Origin: Methylopila capsulata
Lineage (GTDB): Bacteria > Pseudomonadota > Alphaproteobacteria > Rhizobiales > Methylopilaceae
DNA: 64,000 nt
Assembly: GCF_016907975.1 (NCBI RefSeq)
Contig: NZ_JAFBCY010000003.1
Coordinates: 248,001 to 312,000, forward strand
Direction: 5' to 3'
The notes below the pieces were generated by a model. That model did no database searches. It was not told the origin of the DNA and worked only from the letters and a program-made list of their open reading frames with translations. Positions 8,028 to 18,058 of this stretch are shown piece after piece. Position 1 is the first letter of the stretch, and each line of letters opens with the position of its first letter. Both the position numbers and the translations under genes were made by a program.

Positions 8028-8139
8028 CGCGGCGGAGAAGTCGTTTAACTTTTCCCTCCGGCGTTAACCCTTTTTTCGAGAATCGCTGCGCCCCGGCCGC
8101 CCTTCCGTTAGAGTCTCAGGCGGACAGGGAAGGGACGCC

Positions 8140-8397
8140 ATGGCTCATGACGATTCGGCCGCGACGGACGAAGGCGCCGTCGACGACCGCCGCGCCGCGC
8201 TCGCGTATCTCGACGAGGCGTGGGAAGAGGCCCTGCTGGACGGCATCGCTCCGGACTGCGTCGCGCACGCCGCGCTGTTCGCCGCGCTGAAGGAGCTCGT
8301 GCTGTCCTTCGGCGAGGAAGCGACCGCCCGTTTCGTCGAGCGGCTGCCCGACCGGCTGCGGAAGGGCGACTACACGCTTCCGAGCCTCGCGCATTAA
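8140..8397 (+). CDS. Small conserved hypothetical protein
   Basis: An 85-residue acidic protein, probably helical, with ALAYLDEAWEEALLDGIAPDCVAHAALFAALKELV as its core and no signal peptide or membrane segment. A GGAAGGGA ribosome site precedes the ATG. Similar short proteins with a DEAWEEALxDGI block are frequent in Rhizobiales and unassigned. It stands alone between the secreted TIGR02301 gene and the convergent LysE gene. Confidence 0.7.
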   Translation: MAHDDSAATDEGAVDDRRAALAYLDEAWEEALLDGIAPDCVAHAALFAALKELVLSFGEEATARFVERLPDRLRKGDYTLPSLAH

Positions 8398-8423
8398 CCC
8401 GCGGGTTACCCTGGCGTTACCCT

Positions 8424-9059
8424 TCAGTAGCCCAGCGCGACGCTGATCAGCACCGCGAAACCGAACAGCGCGAGGCCGCCGCCCGACACCGTGTTGAGGC
8501 GGCCGAGCCACTTCTCGGCGAGCCGCTCCCGCAGCCGGCTCGCCCCCATCGAGAGCATCAGCCACCACGCCGCGCTGCCGATCGCGACCCCGAGCGTGAG
8601 CAGCGCCGCGGCGCCGAAGTCGCCGACCTGCTCGCCGATCCCGGCGAGGCCGCCGAAGATCGCGAAAAACCCCAAGAGCACGGCCGGGTTCGTCACCGTC
8701 AGGGCGAAGGAGGCGAGCGCCGCGCGGAACAGCGACATCCGGGAGTCGTTGGCCGGCGCCGCGCCCTTCGAAGGCGCGTAGAGCAGCTTGACGCCGAAGG
8801 CGATCAGGATGGCCCCGCCCACCACCTTAATGACGCTGAGATGGCCTTCGATGAAGCTCGAGATCGCCGTCACGCCGAAGGCCGCGAGCCCAGCGAACAG
8901 CACGTCCGCCGTGAACGCCCCCGCCCCCGCCGCCATGGCCGACGCCGGACCGTTGCGGATCGCGCGGTGGATGCACATCACGTTCACCGGCCCGACCGGA
9001 GCGTTGACGCCGACGCCGATGGCCACGCCCGTCGCGATCAGCGAAACGTCGTCGATCAC
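8424..9059 (-). CDS. LysE family translocator (amino-acid exporter)
   Basis: A 211-residue integral membrane protein with about six transmembrane segments in the RhtB/LysE arrangement. It has the N-terminal GVGVNAPVGPVNVMCIHRAIRNGP signature (conserved GP...V block) and TNPAVLLGFFAIFGG at mid-protein. LysE-type carriers export amino acids or related metabolites by proton exchange. Substrate is not predictable here. It reads leftward and ends 26 bp from the convergent small gene. Confidence 0.9.
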   Translation of the reverse strand: MIDDVSLIATGVAIGVGVNAPVGPVNVMCIHRAIRNGPASAMAAGAGAFTADVLFAGLAAFGVTAISSFIEGHLSVIKVVGGAILIAFGVKLLYAPSKGAAPANDSRMSLFRAALASFALTVTNPAVLLGFFAIFGGLAGIGEQVGDFGAAALLTLGVAIGSAAWWLMLSMGASRLRERLAEKWLGRLNTVSGGGLALFGFAVLISVALGY

Positions 9060-9194
9060 GCGAAGCGTCTCCCCGGAGACTCGCGCCGAAGCGCGGGTTG
9101 TGCACGGACGACTGCGGTCTTAGCCCGCGGTCGCTTCGCAGGGCAACATGGGGCTCGAACCGTCTCCCGCAAGCGCGCGTGATCGGTCAGCCGA

Positions 9195-10526
9195 TCATCT
9201 CCGGAGCGTGTCGATGAAGCGCACCGGCTCGCCGGTTCCGGGCGCTGCGATCTCGCCCTCCCACATCACGCGGCGCCCGCGGAGGATGGTTCCGACCGGC
9301 CAGCCCTGCACCGACACGCCGTCGTAGGGCGTCCACCGGCTGCGCGAGCCGATCCAGTCGTTCGTGATGGTCTCGCGACGCTTCAGGTCGACGACCGTCA
9401 CGTCGGCGTCGTAGCCGACCGCGAGCCGGCCCTTCGTCGCGATGCCGAAGATGCGCGCGGGCCCAGCGCTCGTGAGGTCCACGAACCGCGCCAGGCTGAG
9501 GCGCCCAGCCGCGACATGGTCGAGCATGATCGGCACCAGCGTCTGCACGCCGGTCATGCCGGAGGGGCTGTCGGGATAGGCCTTGGCCTTCTCCTCCAGC
9601 GTGTGGGGCGCATGGTCGGAGCCCAGCACGTCGACGATGCCCTGGTGCAGGCCCCACCAGATGCCGGCGCGGTGGGCGTCGTCGCGCACCGGCGGGTTCA
9701 TCTGCGCCCGCGTGCCGAGCCGCGCATAGGCGTCCGAGCCCATGGTGAGGTGGTGCGGCGTGGTCTCGACCGTCGCCACGTCCTTGAAGTCGGCGAGATA
9801 GCGCATCTCCTCGGCCGTGGAGATGTGCAGCACGTGGACCTTCGCGCCGTGCTCGCGGGCGATGGCCGTCAGCCGCCGGGTGCACTTCAGCGCCGCTTCC
9901 GCGTCGCGCCAGACGGGGTGGCTCGACGGGTCGCCGGCGACCCGCTCGCCCTTGCGCTCGGTGAGCCGGGGCTCGTCCTCGGAATGGACCGAGACCCGAC
10001 GCCGGGTGCGTTTCAGGATCTCGCCGACGCCGACGTCGTCCGACACCAGCAGCGAGCCGGTGGACGAGCCCATGAAGATCTTGATGCCGGCGGCGCCGGG
10101 CAGGCGCTCCAGTTCGGCGACGTCCCGCGCGTTGTCATGGGTGCCGCCGACGAAGAAGGCGTGGTCGCAATGCATGCGGCCCTTGGCGCGGGCGAGCTTG
10201 TCGGCCAGCGCCTCGGGGGTGACGGTGAGCGGGTTGGTGTTCGGCATTTCGAACACCGCCGTCACGCCGCCGAGCACGGCCGCGCGGGAGCCCGTCTCGA
10301 GGTCTTCCTTGTGGGTCGCCCCCGGCTCGCGGAAATGCACCTGGGTGTCGATCACGCCGGGCAGCAGGTGAAGCCCCGCGCAGTCCACGACCTCCCCGGC
10401 GGACGCCGCCGCGAGATCGCCGATCGCGGCCACCCGGCCGGCGCGGACGCCGAGATCGGCGCGGCGCTCGCCGTCCTGGTTGACCACGGTCCCGCCTTTG
10501 AGCAGGAGGTCGAAGGTCTCGGACAT
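9195..10526 (-). CDS. Dihydroorotase-family amidohydrolase with a His-to-Gln change in the first metal motif
   Basis: A 443-residue cyclic amidohydrolase of the class I dihydroorotase type. Present are the carboxylated-Lys block AAGIKIFMGSS, the metal ligands in VHSEDE and HVLHIST, and the catalytic Asp in DVLGSDHAPHT. In the first metal motif the usual DxHxHxRE is DTQVHFRE, so Gln62 replaces one of the paired His. The family opens dihydroorotate or hydantoin/allantoin-like rings. Whether this copy still makes dihydroorotate for pyrimidines or acts on another ring is open. It stands alone, with no pyrB or other pyr gene adjacent. Confidence 0.85.
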   Translation of the reverse strand: MSETFDLLLKGGTVVNQDGERRADLGVRAGRVAAIGDLAAASAGEVVDCAGLHLLPGVIDTQVHFREPGATHKEDLETGSRAAVLGGVTAVFEMPNTNPLTVTPEALADKLARAKGRMHCDHAFFVGGTHDNARDVAELERLPGAAGIKIFMGSSTGSLLVSDDVGVGEILKRTRRRVSVHSEDEPRLTERKGERVAGDPSSHPVWRDAEAALKCTRRLTAIAREHGAKVHVLHISTAEEMRYLADFKDVATVETTPHHLTMGSDAYARLGTRAQMNPPVRDDAHRAGIWWGLHQGIVDVLGSDHAPHTLEEKAKAYPDSPSGMTGVQTLVPIMLDHVAAGRLSLARFVDLTSAGPARIFGIATKGRLAVGYDADVTVVDLKRRETITNDWIGSRSRWTPYDGVSVQGWPVGTILRGRRVMWEGEIAAPGTGEPVRFIDTLRR

Positions 10527-10616
10527 CGTGCGTCCTCCGGAAAAAGGTTCGGCTTGAAGGCGGGGCTCCCGGGGGCCTACCTTCGCGCGGCATCGAAGGC
10601 AACAGGAACCGAGACC

Positions 10617-11480
10617 ATGCGCGGCGCGATCCTGGACATGCGTGGAACGATCGAGGTGACCGGCGCCGACGCCGGCCGCTTCCTCGACAATCTGCTCTCG
10701 AACGACGTCGGAGGGCTGGCGCCCGGCCGCGCCGCCTACGCCGCGCTCCTGACGCCTCAGGGCAAGATCGCGGTCGACCTGCTCGCCTCGGCGATTCCGG
10801 GGGGCGTCCGCCTCGACGCGCCGAAGTTTCTCGTGCCCGATCTCGTGCGCAAGCTCGGCCTCTACAAGCTGCGCTCGAAGGCCGAGGTGCGCGACACGAG
10901 CGCGGAAACCCGCGTCGCAGTGCTATGGGGCGACGGGCTTCTGCCGAACGGCCTGCCCTCCCTCGTCTTCGATCCGCGGCTCGCGGCCCTCGGCGCCCGC
11001 GCCTACCTGCCGGCCAACGGGGCGCTTCCCGAGGGCGTGATCGACGTCGGCCCGGAGGGCTGGCGCGCGCACCGCGTCACGCTCGGCGTGCCGCAGGGCG
11101 GGCTCGACTTCGTCTACGGCGACGCCTTCCCGCATGAGGCCTGCATGGAGCAGCTCAACGGCATCGACTTCAAGAAGGGCTGTTATGTCGGCCAGGAGAT
11201 CGTGAGCCGCATGGAGCACCGGGGCACCGCCCGCACCCGGGTGGCGCCCGTTCGGATCGACGGGCTTCCGCCGGAAATCGGCGCGGCGGTGACGGCCGGC
11301 GAACGCGTGATCGGGCGCATGGGCTCGGCGATCGAAGGCCGCGGCCTCGCGCTGCTGCGGCTCGACCGCGCGGAGGAGGCCCGCGCCGCGGGCGTGCCGC
11401 TGATGGCGGGCGCCGCCATGCTGACGGTCGAGAAGCCGGCCTGGGCGCGGTTCGCCTTCCCCGGCGAGACGGCGGCGTGA
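10617..11480 (+). CDS. ygfZ: YgfZ/GcvT-like folate-binding protein
   Basis: A 287-residue protein with the defining KGCYVGQE motif (in FKKGCYVGQEIVSRMEHRG, about residues 186-204). The Cys in this motif is essential for YgfZ function. YgfZ binds tetrahydrofolate and helps assemble or repair particular Fe-S proteins such as MiaB. The fold is that of GcvT, but the protein is not an aminomethyltransferase. It is divergent from the dihydroorotase-family gene, with 90 bp between starts. Its stop overlaps the GTG of tag by 4 bp. Confidence 0.93.
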   Translation: MRGAILDMRGTIEVTGADAGRFLDNLLSNDVGGLAPGRAAYAALLTPQGKIAVDLLASAIPGGVRLDAPKFLVPDLVRKLGLYKLRSKAEVRDTSAETRVAVLWGDGLLPNGLPSLVFDPRLAALGARAYLPANGALPEGVIDVGPEGWRAHRVTLGVPQGGLDFVYGDAFPHEACMEQLNGIDFKKGCYVGQEIVSRMEHRGTARTRVAPVRIDGLPPEIGAAVTAGERVIGRMGSAIEGRGLALLRLDRAEEARAAGVPLMAGAAMLTVEKPAWARFAFPGETAA

Positions 11481-12073
11481 GCGAAGCCGCGCCCCGTCAC
11501 GCCGACGGAAAATGCCGCTGCGCCTGGTGCGGGACCGACCCGCTCTACGTCGCCTACCACGACACCGACTGGGGCCGCCCGGAGCGGGACTCCCGCGCGC
11601 TCTACGAGAAGCTCGTGCTGGACGGCTTTCAGGCCGGGCTCGCCTGGATCACGATCCTGCGCAAGCGGGAGGCCTTCCGTGCGGCCTTCCAAGGCTTCGA
11701 GCCGGAGGTCGTCGCGCGCTTCGGCGAGGTCGACGTGACGCGCCTGCTGGGCGACGCCGGCATTGTGCGCTCCCGCGCCAAGATCGAGGGCGCGGTGAAG
11801 TCCGCCCGTGCGGTGCTCGCCATGCGCGAGCGCGGCGAGGACTTTTCGGAGTACCTCTGGGGCTTCGTCGACGGCGCGCCGATCGTAAACCCGTGGCGCG
11901 AGCGCGGCGAAGTCCCGGTCTCGACCCCGCTGTCCGAGGCTCTTTCGAAGGACCTGAAGCGCCGCGGCTTCACCTTCTGCGGTCCAGTGATCGTCTACGC
12001 CTTCATGCAGGCGGTCGGCATGATCGACGACCACGTCGCGGACTGCTGGCGGAAAGGCGCGCATGAGGCTTGA
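11477..12073 (+). CDS. tag: DNA-3-methyladenine glycosylase I
   Basis: A 198-residue base-excision enzyme that removes 3-methyladenine from alkylated DNA. The Tag signature is complete: CRCAWCGTDPLYVAYHDTDWGRP at the N-terminus (zinc Cys and substrate-binding residues), FQAGLAWITILRKREAFRAAF, and the C-terminal zinc part in RGFTFCGPVIVYAFMQAVGMIDDH. It starts at a GTG overlapping ygfZ (GTGA), so the two genes form a coupled pair. Confidence 0.94.
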   Translation: MSEAAPRHADGKCRCAWCGTDPLYVAYHDTDWGRPERDSRALYEKLVLDGFQAGLAWITILRKREAFRAAFQGFEPEVVARFGEVDVTRLLGDAGIVRSRAKIEGAVKSARAVLAMRERGEDFSEYLWGFVDGAPIVNPWRERGEVPVSTPLSEALSKDLKRRGFTFCGPVIVYAFMQAVGMIDDHVADCWRKGAHEA

Positions 12074-12159
12074 ACCGCGACCGCCTTCGGCGTCGGAAGC
12101 TTCATCACGCGACTTCCCGCCTTGCGCGGCTAAGGCTGCCTCCTCTCCAAAGATCAAAA

Positions 12160-12732
12160 ATGACGACGATTTGGTACAGCGCGGACCCGCATTTCGGTCA
12201 CAAGAACATCATCAAGTATGCCAATCGACCGTTCGCCTCGGTCGAGGACATGGATGAGGCGATCCTACGGAACTACGAGGAGGCGTTCAAACCGGGCGAC
12301 CTCTTTTTCTGCCTCGGAGACTGGGCGTTCAAAGGCGGGCAGAGGGCCCTCAATCGCATTCTGGAGACTGGCGTCATTCCGACGCTCGTCCTCGGCAACC
12401 ACGACACGACCGCCGCCGACCTCGCGCGAGGAAAAACCGCCAGCTATGGAGTTGGGTGGTCCGAGGTCGTGCACTATCGGGAGGTGCGGCACCCGAACGC
12501 CGTCGGCGACGACCTCGTCGTATGTGCGCATTACAGCATGCGCGTCTGGAACCGGTCGCATGCCGGCAGCTACATGCTGTATGGACGCAGTCACGGGGCG
12601 CTTCCGCCCATCCTCCGATCCATGGACGTCGGCGTGGATTGCTGGGCGTTCAGGCCCATCACGCTGGACATGATCAAGGCGAGACTGACCTCGCTCTCGC
12701 TCGACGCCTACGCGCCTCCCCCGTTGCGCTGA
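12160..12732 (+). CDS. Calcineurin-like metallophosphoesterase
   Basis: A 190-residue protein with the metallophosphoesterase motifs WYSADPHFGHKNII (DxH), CLGDWAFKGG (GD), LVLGNHDT (GNHD) and a C-terminal AHYSMRVW / YGRSHG that replaces the usual GH and GHxH. This compact form with DxHFGHxNII is common in phages and accessory regions and acts on phosphoesters of unknown identity. Codon use is less biased to G/C than in the tag gene upstream. The 86 bp before the ATG hold no gene. Confidence 0.85.
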   Translation: MTTIWYSADPHFGHKNIIKYANRPFASVEDMDEAILRNYEEAFKPGDLFFCLGDWAFKGGQRALNRILETGVIPTLVLGNHDTTAADLARGKTASYGVGWSEVVHYREVRHPNAVGDDLVVCAHYSMRVWNRSHAGSYMLYGRSHGALPPILRSMDVGVDCWAFRPITLDMIKARLTSLSLDAYAPPPLR

Positions 12733-12821
12733 ACGGTGATGCGCCAGAGATTGGCGACCAGCAGCAGCGGCGCGCAGCTGTCGGGGACCTCATCAGGGCG
12801 CTCAGGCGAGGAGGCGCGCCC

Positions 12822-14159
<1,338 letters not shown>

Positions 14160-14324
14160 ATCGCTCTCCTCCGGCGCGCCGTGTGCTTGAGGTGAGAGCT
14201 AGATCACGAAGCCGCGAGGGCGAGCGCCGCGCGGCGCGATAGGCCCGCTCGTCTCGCTTGCGTCCGGGCGTTCGGGCGACTTCAACGATGGGGTCGCGCC
14301 GCAAGTTCGAGATTCGCCCGCCCC

Positions 14325-14954
14325 ATGACGCCCCGCCCTACGACGCCCATCCCCCCTCGCCCCGCCGCACGCGACGCCGCCCCGCGCGCATGGCAGCGCA
14401 TGCTGTCCGGACGTCGGCTCGACCTGCTCGACCCCTCGCCACTGGACGTCGAGATCGCCGACATCGCCCACGGGCTCGCGCGGGTCGCGCGCTGGAACGG
14501 GCAGACCAGCGGCGAGCACATCTTCTCGGTCGCGCAGCATTCGGTGCTGGTGGAGGACATCGCGGCGCGCCTATCGCCCGGCTGCGACGCGCGGCTGCGG
14601 CTGACGGTGCTGCTGCACGACGCGCCGGAGTACGTCATCGGCGACATGATCAGCCCGTTCAAGGCCGTGCTGGGCGGGGAGTACAAGGCCGTGGAGGACC
14701 GTCTGATGCGCGCGATCCACGTGCGGTTCGGGCTGCCGCCGGAGCGCGGCGAGAGCGCGACCAAGCTGCTGAAGCGCGCGGATCGCTCCGCAGCCTTCCT
14801 CGAGGCCACCCGGCTCGCCGGTTTTTCCCTGACCGACGCGCGGCGCGTGTTCGGCCGGCCGGAGGGCGCGCCGGCCGAGGTCGATTTGACGCCTTGGCCG
14901 GCGGAGCTCGCCGCGCGACGCTTTCTCGCGCGGTTCGAAGAGCTCCACGGCTGA
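14325..14954 (+). CDS. HD-domain hydrolase, YfbR-like 5'-nucleotidase type
   Basis: A 209-residue HD-superfamily phosphohydrolase. Metal ligands are visible in SVAQHSVLV (His), LLHDAPEYVIGDM (HD pair) and the C-terminal LLKRADRSAAF (Asp). The same layout occurs in YfbR-type deoxynucleoside-5'-monophosphatases. A 25-residue Pro/Arg-rich N-terminal extension precedes the domain, so a later start is possible. It leads a three-gene rightward operon with a tyrosine phosphatase and a NrtR-like regulator. Confidence 0.85.
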   Translation: MTPRPTTPIPPRPAARDAAPRAWQRMLSGRRLDLLDPSPLDVEIADIAHGLARVARWNGQTSGEHIFSVAQHSVLVEDIAARLSPGCDARLRLTVLLHDAPEYVIGDMISPFKAVLGGEYKAVEDRLMRAIHVRFGLPPERGESATKLLKRADRSAAFLEATRLAGFSLTDARRVFGRPEGAPAEVDLTPWPAELAARRFLARFEELHG

Positions 14955-14970
14955 GAGGGAGATAAAACGG

Positions 14971-15480
14971 ATGATCATCGTCTGCCCCGCCTCGCAGCTC
15001 GAAGACAGCGTCGCGCGCTATGGCGTCAAGCGCGTGCTGACGCTGACCAGCGGCGGCCTGCCGACGCCGCGCCCGGCGGGCGTCGCGGCCGAAGACCATC
15101 TGACGGTCACCTTCCACGATCTGCTCGGCGCGCGGGACGGCCACGTCGCGCCGGGCGCGGCCCATGTCGCCGAAGCGCTGGCCTTCGCCGCGCGCGACGA
15201 CCTCCCGCTGCTCGTGCACTGCTACGCCGGCGTAAGCCGCTCGCCCGCCATGGCCTACGCCATCGCCTGCGCGCGGGCGCCGGACCGCGACGAAGCGGAG
15301 ATCGCACAGGAGCTCCGGCGCCTGAGCCCGAGCGCCACGCCGAACGCCCTGGTCGTGGCGCTCGCGGACGACGCCCTCGGCCGCGGCGGCCGGATGCGCG
15401 CGGCGATCGCCGCCATCGGCCGGGGCGAGGACGCCTTCGAGGGCGAGGTCTTCGTCCTGCCGACGGGGCCGGTACGATGA
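14971..15480 (+). CDS. Protein-tyrosine phosphatase family protein
   Basis: A 169-residue dual-specificity-type phosphatase. The P-loop HCYAGVSRSPAMAY (CX5R, about residues 79-92) is intact and preceded by a general-acid candidate in TFHDLLGARDGH. Substrates in bacteria are unknown for this subfamily. A GAGGGAGAT ribosome site lies just ahead of the ATG. It overlaps the next gene by 4 bp (ATGA) and follows the HD hydrolase by 16 bp, so all three should be one transcript. Confidence 0.87.
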   Translation: MIIVCPASQLEDSVARYGVKRVLTLTSGGLPTPRPAGVAAEDHLTVTFHDLLGARDGHVAPGAAHVAEALAFAARDDLPLLVHCYAGVSRSPAMAYAIACARAPDRDEAEIAQELRRLSPSATPNALVVALADDALGRGGRMRAAIAAIGRGEDAFEGEVFVLPTGPVR

Positions 15481-16451
15481 CGCCGGCTGCGACCGTCGGC
15501 GTCGGCCTGTCGGCGGCGGTGGTCGCGGTCGAAGGCGACAGGCCGCTGATCCTGGTGGCGCAGCCCCCCGGCGGGGCCAAGGCGCTCGGCCTGCCGTCCG
15601 GCTCGTTCGACCCCTTGCGGGACCGCACGCTCGAGATCGCGCTCCGCAGCTCGATCGCCGACCAGACCGCGCTCGACGTCGGCTACGTCGAACAGCTCTA
15701 CACCTTCGGCGACCGCGGCCGGGCGGCCGAGCCGGGAGACCTTGCGCCGCACATGGTCTCGATCGGCTATCTCGCGCTCACCCGCCGTCCCCGCGACGGC
15801 GCGGCTCTGGCGGCCGCCGGCGCCGCCTTCCGGCCGTGGTACGGCTTCTTTCCCTGGGAGGACTGGCGCGAGCGCCGTCCCGACGTCCTCGACGCGCAAA
15901 TCCTGCCGGCCCTCGCGCAATGGACGGCGGAAGCGCCTGAGGCTGAGCCCGGCCGGGCTCTGCCCCGCCTCGTCCGCGCCCGCCAATGCTTCGGCTTCGA
16001 CGGCGCGCCCTGGGACGAGGAGAAGGTCCTCGACCGCTACGAGCTGCTCTACGAGGCGGGTCTCGTCGAAGAGGCGGCGCGCGACGGCCGGCCGGCGGCG
16101 CTCGGCCGCGCGGCCCTGCCGCAGCTCGGCGCGGCCATGCGCGACGACCACCGCCGCATCCTCGCCACCGCCATGGGGCGCATCCGGGCCAAGCTAAAGT
16201 ACCGGCCGCTGGTGTTCGAGCTGATGTCGCGTCAGTTCACGCTGACCGCGCTCCAGCGCACCGTGGAGGCGGTGGCCGGGCGCCATCTGCACAAGCAGAA
16301 CTTCCGCCGGCTGGTGGAGGCCGCGGCCCTCGTCGAGCCGACCGGCGCCGCCGAGACCGCGACCGGCGGACGCCCCGCGCAGCTTTACCGCTTTCGTCGC
16401 GAAGCGCTTGAGGAGCGTCCCGCGCCGGGGCTGCGATTGGGCCGAGGCTGA
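15477..16451 (+). CDS. NrtR-type NUDIX-winged-helix 'NAD regulator'
   Basis: A 324-residue protein with an N-terminal NUDIX-like domain (about 1-150) and a C-terminal winged helix (about 225-305, VFELMSRQFTLTALQRTVEAV...KQNFRRLVE). The line YVEQLYTFGDRGR is typical of NrtR, the ADP-ribose-responsive repressor of NAD biosynthesis. The Nudix box is degenerate (IALRSSIADQTAL instead of REXXEE), consistent with ligand sensing rather than hydrolysis. No NAD biosynthesis gene lies beside it here. The conserved partners are the HD and tyrosine phosphatase genes it overlaps. Confidence 0.82.
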   Translation: MTPAATVGVGLSAAVVAVEGDRPLILVAQPPGGAKALGLPSGSFDPLRDRTLEIALRSSIADQTALDVGYVEQLYTFGDRGRAAEPGDLAPHMVSIGYLALTRRPRDGAALAAAGAAFRPWYGFFPWEDWRERRPDVLDAQILPALAQWTAEAPEAEPGRALPRLVRARQCFGFDGAPWDEEKVLDRYELLYEAGLVEEAARDGRPAALGRAALPQLGAAMRDDHRRILATAMGRIRAKLKYRPLVFELMSRQFTLTALQRTVEAVAGRHLHKQNFRRLVEAAALVEPTGAAETATGGRPAQLYRFRREALEERPAPGLRLGRG

Positions 16452-16523
16452 ACCGAAGGAAAGAGCGGGACGCGGGGCGACCCTGCCCTATAACCCCCTG
16501 CCCGCCTCCCCTTCCGGACATCG

Positions 16524-17954
16524 ATGGCTTCCGACATCCTCATCCCTGGCGACACCTGCTGGCGGATCGCGCATGCGAACCGCCTGTCGGTCATCGTCGA
16601 CGCCGCCGACTACTACCGCGCCGCCCGCGCCGCCATTCTGAAGGCGCGACGGTCCGTGCTGCTGATCGGCTGGGACTTCGACAGCCGGATCGAACTGGAG
16701 CCGGAGGGCGAAACCCTCGAGGGCCCGAACGCGCTGGGCCCGTTCCTCAGCTGGATCGCCGACCGGCGGCCGGAGGTGAGCATCCATCTGCTGAAGTGGA
16801 ACCTCGGCATGATCGAGACGCTCGGCCGCGGCGAGACGCCGTTCTACATGCTGCAGTGGATGTGGAAGACGAACATCCGGATGAAGCTCGACGCCGCCCA
16901 TCCCCCGCTTGCGGCGCATCACCAGAAGATCGTGGTGGTCGACGACGCCCTGGCGTTCTGCGGCGGCATCGACATGACGCTCGGACGCTGGGACACCCGC
17001 GCCCACAAGGACGACGACCCGGCGCGCCGCTCGCCCCGGGGCAAACCGCTGCAGCCGTGGCACGACGCGACCATCTGCGTCGACGGCCCCCTCGCTGCGG
17101 CGCTCGGCGAGCTCGCCCGCGAACGCTGGCGGCGCGCGACGAAAGAAGACCTTCCTCCCCCGTCGGCGGCGGAGGATCTGTGGCCGGACTTCCTCGAACC
17201 GACGATGAGGGACGTCGACGTCGGGATCGCGCGCACCGTCGGCGCGTACGGCGCGATCGAACAGGTCTGCGAGATCGAACGGCTCTACCTCGCCGCCATC
17301 GCGAGCGCCCGCAGCGCGCTCTACATCGAGAGCCAGTACTTCGCCTCGCGCAAGATCGCGGAGGCGATCGCGGCGCGGCTGCAGGAGCCGGACGGGCCGG
17401 AGATCGTCATCGTCAATCCGGACGCGCAGGACGGCTGGCTGGAGGAGACGACCATGGGGTCGGCGCGCGCCAAGCTGCTCCGGTTCGTCCGCCGCGCGGA
17501 CCGCCATGGCCGCTTCCGGATCTATTTTCCGCAGACGACGGCCGGCGCGCCGATCTACGTCCACGCCAAGGTGATGATCGTGGACGACCGGCTGCTGAAG
17601 GTCGGCTCGTCCAACCTCAACAACCGCTCCATGGGCTTCGACACCGAGAGCGACCTCGCCGTTGAGGCGCGCTCCGACGACGAGGCGCTCAGGGCCCGCA
17701 TCCGCTGGGTGCGCGACGACCTGCTGGCGGAGCATCTCGGCGTCGCCGCCGAGGACGTCGCCCGCAAGATCGACGAGGCCGGCTCGCTGATCGCCGCGAT
17801 CGAGGCCTTCGCCGTCGCGGGGCGGCGTCTCGCGCCGCTGGAGGCGCGGGAGGTCGGGGAGATCGAAGACGCGCTGTCGGAGAACGACCTGGTCGATCCC
17901 GAGCGACCGCCCGGCTTCTGGCGGCGGGCGCGCCGGACGCTCCGCTTGCGCTGA
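16524..17954 (+). CDS. Phospholipase D family protein (cardiolipin synthase-like)
   Basis: A 476-residue protein with two phospholipase D motifs: HHQKIVVVDD (about residues 132-141) and VHAKVMIVDD (about 347-356), each followed by the GG/SSN strand (FCGGIDMTLG; GSSNLNNRSMG). No N-terminal membrane segments are seen, unlike Cls-type cardiolipin synthases. It fits the soluble bacterial PLD/phosphatidyltransferase group. Reactions in the family include phosphatidyl transfer and phosphodiester hydrolysis of lipids. Confidence 0.9.
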   Translation: MASDILIPGDTCWRIAHANRLSVIVDAADYYRAARAAILKARRSVLLIGWDFDSRIELEPEGETLEGPNALGPFLSWIADRRPEVSIHLLKWNLGMIETLGRGETPFYMLQWMWKTNIRMKLDAAHPPLAAHHQKIVVVDDALAFCGGIDMTLGRWDTRAHKDDDPARRSPRGKPLQPWHDATICVDGPLAAALGELARERWRRATKEDLPPPSAAEDLWPDFLEPTMRDVDVGIARTVGAYGAIEQVCEIERLYLAAIASARSALYIESQYFASRKIAEAIAARLQEPDGPEIVIVNPDAQDGWLEETTMGSARAKLLRFVRRADRHGRFRIYFPQTTAGAPIYVHAKVMIVDDRLLKVGSSNLNNRSMGFDTESDLAVEARSDDEALRARIRWVRDDLLAEHLGVAAEDVARKIDEAGSLIAAIEAFAVAGRRLAPLEAREVGEIEDALSENDLVDPERPPGFWRRARRTLRLR

Positions 17955-18058
17955 ATTGGGGCGCGCCCAGAATCTGAAGACGCCCATGACAGGGCGGCCC
18001 GAATAGTCTAGTCCGGCGATCGTCTTTCTTCGCCGCCTGTCGCCGACGGAGGCCATCC

